Source: a virus. From it: a DNA stretch of 22,390 bases. The notes under the pieces are model-generated. The model did no database searches. It was not told the origin of the DNA and was given only the letters and a program-made list of their open reading frames with translations. The position numbers and the translations under genes are program-made. The stretch spans positions 1 through 22,390 of IMG/VR virus record IMGVR_UViG_3300030019_001278. One strand, 5' to 3'. Of the stretch, positions 1 through 6,353 are shown in pieces (position 1 is the first letter of the stretch; every line of letters starts with the position of its first letter).

Positions 1-1302
1 ATGGCTACATTTAAATCAGTAATATACAAGCACCAAAAAAGAAATGATGGTACTTGGAACGTTAAAATAAGAGTAACTCACAAAAGAGAAGCTAAGTATA
101 TACCAACTTCTATCTTTGTGACAACTAATGATGTCACTAGGTCTCTGAACATAAAAAACAAAATAATAGAATTGGAAATAGATTCTATCATTTTCGAATA
201 CCGGTCCATTTGCAATAGACTAGGAACATCAATAGACAATCTTACTCCAGATGAACTTATTGAAATTCTTAAAAGAGGAGATAAGGAAGAATCCAACGAT
301 ATCGATTTTATTGCTTTTAGCTTAAATCATATTGAAACAATAGAATCTAAAGGGACGGCCAGCAATTATAGAATAGCACTAAACTCTTTTATGCGGTTTT
401 CAAAGAGGAAGAAGATCCTTTTTTCCGAGATAACATATAATCTACTTACCTCGTATGCGAAATACCTCATCAAGCAGAAAGAGAAAAGGAACAAAGAGGC
501 TATTAAAAAAGGGGAAAGGGTAACCACTAATAGAGCATTGTCTTTATACACCGCTTGCTTGCGCCATTTGTACAACGAGGGTAAACTTTTCTATAACGAT
601 GAAGATCGCAACCGTTTGCCTATACCTTGGTCTCCTTTTTCGAAATTCAAAATACCGAGCGAAGAACCTACTAGAAAAAGAGCTCTTACGCCGGAACAAA
701 TAAGAGCTATCTTTGAACTTCCTGATAAAGAAATTAAAAATAAAAGAAAAACCATAACAGAGAATTGCAGACGAAATATTGCGCGAGATATTTTTATTTT
801 ATCTTTCTGTCTTATAGGCATGAACTCTGCTGACCTTTACCTCTGCGATGATATAGACGGAAAGACTATAAAGTATTACCGCGCTAAAACAAAATCAAGG
901 AAGAAAGACCGGGCTGAATTGCATGTTGACATACAAAAGATTATAGAGCCTATTGTTGAGAAGTACAGAGATCGTGTAGGAAACAGGGTGTTTAACTTCT
1001 GCTACATGTACAGAGATACCCAAACCTTTAATGCGGCTTTAAACAAGGGCTTAAAGGAGATTGGAGATATCCTACAGATAGAAGACCTTGAGTTCTATGC
1101 AGCTAGGCATTCTTGGGCTACAATAGCTACAAATAATCTTAGAATCGATAAGTACGTAGTTCATGAAGCTCTAAACCATGCAAGCGATGAAATGAGAATT
1201 ACGGATATCTATATTAAAAAGGACTTCTCCGGCATAAATGATGCGAATAAACAGGTACTTGAATATGTGTTTGGAGAAGATGCTAAAAACTTACATAGTT
1301 AA
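1..1302 (+). CDS. int: Tyrosine recombinase (phage integrase), Bacteroides-type
   Basis: This 433-aa site-specific recombinase would integrate and excise the phage genome at att sites. Residues 1-75 match the Arm DNA-binding domain common in Bacteroides integrases (an HQKRNDGTWNVKIRV-type start). Residues about 100-205 form the SAM-like core-binding domain, and 225-415 the catalytic domain. Visible catalytic positions are the beta-hairpin lysine near 296-302 (KTKSRKK), R369 and H370 in ARHSW, H393 in LNH, and the nucleophile Y404 in TDIYIKKD. The canonical first arginine is absent: the aligned motif is LIGMNSADL, with N275 at that place. The first His of HxxR is Y366, as in many Bacteroides homologues. 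The ATG is the first base of the window and gives the family's usual N-terminus, so the gene looks complete. It converges on the lysis cassette and is the only rightward gene. The family call is certain from the motifs; the target site cannot be inferred. Confidence 0.95.
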   Translation: MATFKSVIYKHQKRNDGTWNVKIRVTHKREAKYIPTSIFVTTNDVTRSLNIKNKIIELEIDSIIFEYRSICNRLGTSIDNLTPDELIEILKRGDKEESNDIDFIAFSLNHIETIESKGTASNYRIALNSFMRFSKRKKILFSEITYNLLTSYAKYLIKQKEKRNKEAIKKGERVTTNRALSLYTACLRHLYNEGKLFYNDEDRNRLPIPWSPFSKFKIPSEEPTRKRALTPEQIRAIFELPDKEIKNKRKTITENCRRNIARDIFILSFCLIGMNSADLYLCDDIDGKTIKYYRAKTKSRKKDRAELHVDIQKIIEPIVEKYRDRVGNRVFNFCYMYRDTQTFNAALNKGLKEIGDILQIEDLEFYAARHSWATIATNNLRIDKYVVHEALNHASDEMRITDIYIKKDFSGINDANKQVLEYVFGEDAKNLHS

Positions 1303-1551
1303 ATAACGTTATATTCTTTATTACACACGCTATCATTTTAAAAAAAGATTATATATTTGTCACATCAGCAAGGTTGGAATTGAAATACTTTAATGTAACC
1401 GTGATTTTTCTTAAAAGGAAATCGCTACTAATCGCACCATCCTAAACTGTAGTAATACAGCATGGCCTTGTTGATCTTCAGTTTTACTAAAGATTGAGTG
1501 TCTGAAAATTCACTCTAAAATAAAGGGGAGCTTTTTGCTCCCCTTCTTTAT
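1303..1551. other. Non-coding stretch between integrase and lysis cassette; possible attP region
   Basis: No gene is seen in these 249 bases. The stretch holds a perfect 10-bp palindrome ATAACGTTAT right after the int stop (1303-1312). A direct repeat AATCGC occurs at 1420-1425 and 1430-1435, spaced one helical turn. A small dyad CTGTA/TACAG lies at 1447-1460, and a GAGTG/CACTC dyad at 1496-1515. A strong terminator lies at 1523-1545. Phage attachment sites commonly lie just beyond int, and short repeats and dyads would suit integrase or excisionase binding. No core sequence or tRNA 3' end could be recognised, so the attP role is inference only. Confidence 0.4.
1523..1545. terminator. Bidirectional intrinsic terminator between int and the late operon
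   Basis: A perfect 9-bp stem has arms AAGGGGAGC (1523-1531) and GCTCCCCTT (1537-1545) closing a TTTTT loop. It is flanked by T-rich DNA on the right and A/T-rich DNA on the left. It sits only six bases beyond the stop of the last leftward gene and downstream of the rightward integrase. It can therefore end both converging transcripts. Confidence 0.85.
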
Positions 1552-2118
1552 TTAAAATTTATAGTGAAATCCAACTTCGTATGATTTGTCGTTTGGGGTA
1601 TACTTAATCGAAGCGCCTACATCCTTTACATACACTCCTCCACCTAATCCCATCCCATTTATCGAATTAAATGAAGCGGTTACAAAAGGTGAAAACACAC
1701 GTTTTCGCTCTACGGTTACCTCTTTATGTATAGGGTCGTAGCTGTAGTCGAAGTGCTTCACGCGGTTGTATTGCAGGGTTTCGTTTACAGTAAGCGTTCC
1801 AAGTGTATCGTTTTTAAAAATAGGTAACTTGTAAAACATTTCTGAACTGTATTCTTTAAACACTCGGTTCGTATCTACTACTTGTGTAATATACACACTG
1901 TCACCTTTTAGTCGAACCGTGTCGGGCCTAGTTGGCAATACAGGATTAGCAGTAACTTTCACTTCATAAGGTTCAGGAACCTTTATGCTATCGTGTATAG
2001 GTTCTCCTTTAAGGTACCTTACGCCCGAAATAGTGTCATTGTTCCACCTGCCAACCAAAAAGCCCACAGCGAGCAACACAATAGCTATTAGAATGTATTT
2101 CCAATTAAGTAGCTTCAT
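1552..2118 (-). CDS. Membrane-anchored lysis-cassette protein; candidate spanin-like protein
   Basis: This 188-aa protein starts at the ATG of MKLLNWKY. A strong Shine-Dalgarno, AAGGAGG at 2124-2130, lies 5 bases upstream. An ATG at 2160 is open in frame, but it would add 14 residues buried in the upstream gene and lacks such a site. A short basic N-terminus precedes one transmembrane helix (about residues 6-24, YILIAIVLLAVGFLVG), predicting an N-in topology. The remainder is periplasmic and rich in alternating polar/hydrophobic strands. The last 45 residues are glycine- and aromatic-rich and end in Phe (GFHYKF), like outer-membrane beta-barrel strands. It is the last gene of the operon after holin and endolysin, the usual spanin position. 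It resembles uncharacterised Bacteroides phage proteins (possibly DUF6808, from memory). The spanin role is inferred from topology and position only. Confidence 0.75.
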   Translation of the reverse strand: MKLLNWKYILIAIVLLAVGFLVGRWNNDTISGVRYLKGEPIHDSIKVPEPYEVKVTANPVLPTRPDTVRLKGDSVYITQVVDTNRVFKEYSSEMFYKLPIFKNDTLGTLTVNETLQYNRVKHFDYSYDPIHKEVTVERKRVFSPFVTASFNSINGMGLGGGVYVKDVGASIKYTPNDKSYEVGFHYKF

Positions 2119-2356
2119 CTTCCCCTCCTTCCTTTGTACGAGTTCCTGCAATTCCTGCAATTATAGCAGAGGCAAATGTAATGTATCCTAACGCGTTGGT
2201 AAACCATTCAGGAAGCGTGATACCCATACCCTGAAATGTGACCCAAGCCGTGGGTACAATAGCCGTTATTGTACCCGCAATATTCCGTATAGCTTTTGCC
2301 AGTCCGGGAGTGTCAGCCCTCCAGCGGCGAATAAGCTCATTAATTATTTTCTTCAT
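2105..2356 (-). CDS. Small two-TM membrane protein, holin-like
   Basis: This 83-aa protein has a basic N-terminus (MKKIINELIRRWR) and two hydrophobic segments at about residues 24-46 and 55-71, separated by a short turn (LPEWF). It ends in a charged tail (KEGGEDEAT). Size, two transmembrane segments and charged ends fit a class II-type holin or a holin accessory protein. It lies one base after the endolysin stop, and its 3' end overlaps the next lysis gene by 14 bases, so translation is probably coupled. A larger holin-family protein is encoded upstream, so this one may be a second holin, an antiholin or a pinholin. No specific family is recognised with certainty. Confidence 0.75.
   Translation of the reverse strand: MKKIINELIRRWRADTPGLAKAIRNIAGTITAIVPTAWVTFQGMGITLPEWFTNALGYITFASAIIAGIAGTRTKEGGEDEAT
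2124..2130 (-). promoter_or_regulatory. Strong ribosome binding site deciding the start of the last lysis gene
   Basis: AAGGAGG on the minus strand lies 5 bases before the ATG at 2118. Strong Shine-Dalgarno sites are rare in this window and Bacteroides genes usually lack them. This one supports the 2118 start over the upstream in-frame ATG at 2160. Confidence 0.7.
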
Positions 2357-2357
2357 A

Positions 2358-2774
2358 TCACACTCTTGTGAAAAGTGAATGTTCCCAGTTCCGACGTTTC
2401 ACCAAACCGTCCAATTTTTGTTTTCCTGCATATACATACTTTAGTAGGTCTTTTGCAGTTTGTTCATTGGATTGTCCGGCTCTAATTCTTGTAAACATCG
2501 GTGTATCTGCCCCCAAGTTAAAAGAAAAACTCACAAGTGCATCAAATTGACTCTGTGTGAACGTTCTATGTAGTGAATCTATAGCTTTCTCATAGATCAA
2601 TAAATCGCCCTCAAGCAACACTTCTGCTTGCTTTTCACTTATGACTTGTCCGGGCTTTACGCCTTTAGTGTGGCCGTAACCAATCGTCCACACACCTGCA
2701 GGGCATTTATAGGCCTTTGACATAAACTTTTCGAAGCCTTTAATTCCTGCAATTCCTACTTTACTTGTTTTCAT
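2358..2774 (-). CDS. Phage endolysin, GH24 lysozyme (muramidase)
   Basis: This 138-aa T4-lysozyme-like muramidase cleaves the MurNAc-GlcNAc bond in peptidoglycan. The catalytic triad spacing is visible: E15 in GFEKF, C24 and T30 in WTIGYGHT. This fits the family pattern E-8aa-(D/C)-5aa-T, here with cysteine at the middle position. A later block, ALVSFSFNLGAD (about residues 79-90), and the C-terminal RRNWEHSLF also match the family. No signal peptide or SAR anchor is evident, so release should depend on a holin. The start follows a clear Shine-Dalgarno, GGAGGT at 2780-2785, with 5 bases of spacing. Length is at the short end of the family. Confidence 0.95.
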   Translation of the reverse strand: MKTSKVGIAGIKGFEKFMSKAYKCPAGVWTIGYGHTKGVKPGQVISEKQAEVLLEGDLLIYEKAIDSLHRTFTQSQFDALVSFSFNLGADTPMFTRIRAGQSNEQTAKDLLKYVYAGKQKLDGLVKRRNWEHSLFTRV

Positions 2775-2779
2775 CTATT

Positions 2780-2785
2780 ACCTCC
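2780..2785 (-). promoter_or_regulatory. Ribosome binding site of the endolysin gene
   Basis: GGAGGT on the minus strand lies 5 bases upstream of the endolysin ATG. It is one of only two strong Shine-Dalgarno sites noticed here, both in the lysis cassette. Confidence 0.65.
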
Positions 2786-2792
2786 ATTTCTA

Positions 2793-3257
2793 TTAATTAT
2801 TATATTCTTGTTTAAGATACTCTTTAAGATACGGAATCTTAGATACCATTTTCATACTCAATACCCAATACAGGAATGCGAAAAGCCTGCCTAGTGTTGA
2901 GCCTTTAAATGCAACAGCTCCATTACGGGCTATATTAGTTCCGTAAAACCAACACGCTACCCAGCAGAACATAATTACAGCATATCTCGTTTCTTGCGGA
3001 TTGCCCTGAAAAGAACCTACTCCATACATGAATAATATAAGCGCAAAAAAAGCAAGCGCCTCTATAAAGAAATGATATACCTTTTTTTTATTCCAACCCT
3101 CTCCAGTCCTTATCGCTGCTGCAAATCCAAACATGAAATTGAGTGTGAAAAGCATTGTCATCGCCAATATATTTAATTGTATCGGAGATATAAATGCTAG
3201 CATACTTGCGAAGAATACTTTCAAATACGCGTATAGTTCATCTGCTTTTTCTTCCAT
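2793..3257 (-). CDS. Multi-pass phage holin family protein
   Basis: This 154-aa protein is very hydrophobic. It has about four transmembrane helices (roughly residues 12-48 as a long or paired segment, 62-84, 90-110 and 121-137). Between them lie a positively charged loop (RTGEGWNKKKVYHF) and conserved-looking segments (NIARNG, GSTLG). This fits the phage holin_4 / toxin-secretion holin family, which is widespread in Bacteroides and Firmicutes phages. It is the first gene of the lysis cassette, 12 bases after the last fibre gene and 18 bases before the endolysin. Its expected role is to permeabilise the inner membrane at the programmed time of lysis. Family assignment is from topology and motif memory. 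Confidence 0.85.
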   Translation of the reverse strand: MEEKADELYAYLKVFFASMLAFISPIQLNILAMTMLFTLNFMFGFAAAIRTGEGWNKKKVYHFFIEALAFFALILFMYGVGSFQGNPQETRYAVIMFCWVACWFYGTNIARNGAVAFKGSTLGRLFAFLYWVLSMKMVSKIPYLKEYLKQEYNN

Positions 3258-3269
3258 ACCTTTAAAAAA

Positions 3270-6200
3270 TTATGTCCACTGCCCGGACTTAGAAGTTAAA
3301 TAATAATTTGTTCCGCTATATACTTCAGCATTGAAGTCATTCGGATTTTCTATAATCCAAATAAGCTCCCCGCCATCTGTCAGCGCTAAATCCTTCCGCC
3401 AAAATGCCCACAGGTGCAATACTGATACGCGAAGAAGTCTTATCTCAAGTATTTGATTTCCGGAAGCTAAAGAATTCGCATAGAAAGACTTCTGTCCCTC
3501 AACCTCAGAATTCTTAACCATGACCTTTATATTATAGCCTTGGAAGTCTTCGTTGGCATCATACACACCTGAGTTAACTATCGTGCATTTAACGCCATCA
3601 AAAGCTTGTGTGGTTGGTAGACAAAGCGTACTCCCCTCGCTGTAGCTACTTCCGACTGTCAAGTTGAAATCATCATCACCTGTAAGGTAATAGAACCCGC
3701 TTGTAACAGCTTCGTTAACCGAAAATAGGCGTGTATGAGTAGTGTTACGAAGAAGCCCTGAGAATGTCCCGTTTGTCGCGTTAACAGTTCCGCTTATATT
3801 AGCATCTTTAGCTTCCAACTTACCCGTTTCAGCAGAGAGTCGGGTCATGACCTCACCCTCGTTTACACCGATGATATCACTCTTTCCCGTTTCGATTACC
3901 CCAGTGCCCATACCGAAGCCGGTTAGCTTACCGGTTGTTTCATTCTTGGTACCGAAAAAAGCTTTAGGAGAAACAACCTTAGTACCATCTATCAAGGTGG
4001 CGTTAGTGTCCCATTCTACCAACCATGGAAGCAGGTTTGCATCTTTGCCATCAGCACCGGATGCGCCAGTATCTCCCTTTATCTTGATTGGATTCCCCCA
4101 TGTTCCGGAAGTAGAAGAAGCAGCTACCTTTTGGCTCATCCATACATCTGAAGATGTTGCGGACGTATGCCACCCGTTAAGCGTTCCATTTCCGGTAGGT
4201 ACAGCAGGCTCTGTGGCGATTGCGTTATACGTAATAAAAACAGAAAGGCCATCTGTACCGTTAGTACCATCAGCCCCATCGCTACCATCAGCTACCATTA
4301 ATGCCCAAGCAGTGCCTGTATAGATATAAACAAGTCCATTATCCGTATCTCGATATGCCCAATTCTTGACTGGAGATGCAGGAGCGGAAGATAGGTCACC
4401 TTTCCATACAATGCTTAAACCATCTGCGCCATTAGTACCATTAACACCGGCTGCACCGTCAATAGTCATCTGATACCAAGTTCCATCTCGATATGTATAA
4501 CTCTTTTTGTCGGTTGTATTTCTATATGCCCAACCATCAGAAGGGCTACTTGGATGAACAGAGAAATCACCTTTCCATACAATAGATGTTCCATCTGTGC
4601 CATCTGACCCGTCTACACCCGCAGCCCCGTTGGTACCGTTCGTTCCATTAGTGCCGTCAGCTCCATACTTTGCCCATACGGCAGGTGCGGAAAATGTTCC
4701 CCAAGTGCCATTGTTTTTTTTGCGTACAGATACCCATTCGTAGGGTAATATAGACGTAACTCCAGTAGGATTATCAGTCCATCCAGTCGGCACTTCATCA
4801 TCTGATGTTCCAGTGGCTACAGGAGTAGATGGCGATGTGTTGGTAGCAGTTCCTTTATAGACATATTCAAAGCCATCTCCATCTTGTCCTTTCTCTCCCC
4901 ATTTTGCCCATAGTACTGCCGTTGAATAGATTCCCCAAGTTCCATTCTTCTTATATCTTACACAGACGTATTCATACATGGAAGTCGAAGTAACGCCTGT
5001 TGGGTGATCCGTCCACCCGGTAGGAATATTTCCATCTGTATTAACGGATGTTGGTGTTGTGGGCGCTGTGGCAGAAGTTGAAGATTTGTATATAAATTCA
5101 ACATCGGTTCCGTCAGTACCATTTTGACCATCAGAACCTGTAATACACACGGGAGCCGTCCAGTATGTATTATCAGCTTTTTTGACGATAACACCTGACC
5201 CGTCAAATTCAGCTTGAATCATCCATATATAAATGAATGTGGTTGATGTTGAAGGCGTATAGCTCCATTTATTATTCGCTCCGGGGTCATCGTTAGGGTT
5301 AGTCACCAATCCTTGGCCGAATTCAGGTGATTGCTCATAACTATCACTAGCATAGAACATCCACTTAAATGTATGTCCTGCTATTCCTGTTGCTCCGGTA
5401 GCGCCAACTGCACCAGAGTCTCCTTTTTCTCCTTTTAAATTAGTTTGTGTTTCGGTAGAAAGATTGTTCCATGTGAGTACAACATTACTAGCCAATGTAC
5501 ATTCATACTTGGCCGTTGTTGCGTTATACGCCCACGAAATAGCACCACCCGCAATAAAGCCGCTTTTATCTGCCTTAAAATTTACAGCATCCTGAGCAAA
5601 AGAAGCTGATCCGTCAGGGTTTATTTGATACATGACAGTACCTGTATCGTTAACTCCTTTTATTAGTCCGTTTACACAATAGAATCCTTTCAGCCCATCC
5701 GTTCCGGGTATATCTCCGCCAATTCTTATCTTAACACATCCATCCCAATTTTTAGAATTAATTCCAAACATAACGTCAATAGCAGGTTGGCCATCTTCAT
5801 CTGCATGTAGGTAGATTGCCGATTGTCTTGCCGTATTAACCGAATTACCGAACTGAACAATATCATCACCAACTTCAGGAATAGAATCGGTAAACTGATC
5901 TTGTAATATCTGAATAGCAGTTCCCTCAATATTCGCAATTTGTACGTGATACATTTTTTGCGAGGTACCTGAAAAAGTCTGGCAACGTACAAAATCATTA
6001 ACGATAAAAGATTGATCTTTATCGTCAAGAGTGATTGAATAGTACGGATCACTATCTTCTGGAGTGATCAACTCTACAGTAGCAATCGTTCCAAATGCTT
6101 GAGTAATTCCTAATGCACCTTTAATAGCTCTAATTTTAGATATTAGTAATTCAAAAATAGTCATCTGACCTCGAACCGTAAGGGCATCCACCTCAAGCTT

Positions 6201-6341
6201 CCATTTGCCCGAAGTGTACTCCCATAATTTCCATCCGTAGCCCGCGAATCCGGAGAGGAAACGCTCTACATATTTAGTTCCACTTTTTATGCTCGAAAAT
6301 AAGCTTTTGCCGTGAAATCCTGTATTGTAAAATTCTGCCAT
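3270..6341 (-). CDS. Modular tail fibre/tip protein with collagen-like Gly-X-Y blocks
   Basis: This 1023-aa structural protein has an N-terminal region (1-300) like Bacteroides phage baseplate/tail proteins (GNSVNTARQSAIYLHAD, GFYCVNGLIKG). Seven short collagen-like Gly-X-Y blocks follow, at about residues 304-322, 402-413, 482-490, 560-584, 629-641, 686-698 and 756-767. They separate globular modules. Two of these are near-duplicates at 413-481 and 490-560 (PTGWTD-PTGVTS, KNGTWG, WAK-G). Two more repeat at 585-629 and 642-686 (SIVWKGD, WAYR, DG). A segment near 846-865 reads AKDANISGTVNATNGTFSG. The C-terminal domain (866-1023) is beta-rich. Collagen-like blocks imply trimers. The protein is the last fibre before lysis and is probably exposed for receptor or polysaccharide binding. 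No enzymatic motif is seen. Confidence 0.88.
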   Translation of the reverse strand: MAEFYNTGFHGKSLFSSIKSGTKYVERFLSGFAGYGWKLWEYTSGKWKLEVDALTVRGQMTIFELLISKIRAIKGALGITQAFGTIATVELITPEDSDPYYSITLDDKDQSFIVNDFVRCQTFSGTSQKMYHVQIANIEGTAIQILQDQFTDSIPEVGDDIVQFGNSVNTARQSAIYLHADEDGQPAIDVMFGINSKNWDGCVKIRIGGDIPGTDGLKGFYCVNGLIKGVNDTGTVMYQINPDGSASFAQDAVNFKADKSGFIAGGAISWAYNATTAKYECTLASNVVLTWNNLSTETQTNLKGEKGDSGAVGATGATGIAGHTFKWMFYASDSYEQSPEFGQGLVTNPNDDPGANNKWSYTPSTSTTFIYIWMIQAEFDGSGVIVKKADNTYWTAPVCITGSDGQNGTDGTDVEFIYKSSTSATAPTTPTSVNTDGNIPTGWTDHPTGVTSTSMYEYVCVRYKKNGTWGIYSTAVLWAKWGEKGQDGDGFEYVYKGTATNTSPSTPVATGTSDDEVPTGWTDNPTGVTSILPYEWVSVRKKNNGTWGTFSAPAVWAKYGADGTNGTNGTNGAAGVDGSDGTDGTSIVWKGDFSVHPSSPSDGWAYRNTTDKKSYTYRDGTWYQMTIDGAAGVNGTNGADGLSIVWKGDLSSAPASPVKNWAYRDTDNGLVYIYTGTAWALMVADGSDGADGTNGTDGLSVFITYNAIATEPAVPTGNGTLNGWHTSATSSDVWMSQKVAASSTSGTWGNPIKIKGDTGASGADGKDANLLPWLVEWDTNATLIDGTKVVSPKAFFGTKNETTGKLTGFGMGTGVIETGKSDIIGVNEGEVMTRLSAETGKLEAKDANISGTVNATNGTFSGLLRNTTHTRLFSVNEAVTSGFYYLTGDDDFNLTVGSSYSEGSTLCLPTTQAFDGVKCTIVNSGVYDANEDFQGYNIKVMVKNSEVEGQKSFYANSLASGNQILEIRLLRVSVLHLWAFWRKDLALTDGGELIWIIENPNDFNAEVYSGTNYYLTSKSGQWT
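4284..5105 (-). repeat. Duplicated fibre modules interspersed with Gly-X-Y repeats
   Basis: This part of the fibre gene encodes two tandem copies of an approximately 70-aa module (5105-4899 and 4874-4662). Two copies of an approximately 45-aa SIVWKGD...WAYR module follow (4589-4455 and 4418-4284). The copies are separated by collagen-like blocks of low-complexity DNA (repeated GGT/ACN triplet patterns). They are diverged at the protein level, so the duplication is not recent. Such repeats allow length change by recombination. Confidence 0.75.
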
Positions 6342-6353
6342 AGTTAGATATTA

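Noticed and set aside
1303-1551. tRNA gene or tRNA 3' fragment marking the attachment site
   Set aside because: No cloverleaf, T-arm-like motif or CCA-proximal segment was found on either strand here.
2119-2160. Longer start for the last lysis gene at 2160
   Set aside because: It would add residues MQELQELVQRKEGK, encoded entirely inside the upstream gene and the ribosome binding site. The strong Shine-Dalgarno at 2124-2130 points to the ATG at 2118.
3742-4323. 193-codon open frame on the plus strand opposite the collagen-like fibre gene
   Set aside because: It is the mirror of low-complexity Gly/Asp/Thr codons. The predicted product is biased (Pro, Val, Ser) with no domain, and the minus-strand fibre has clear modules in the same DNA.
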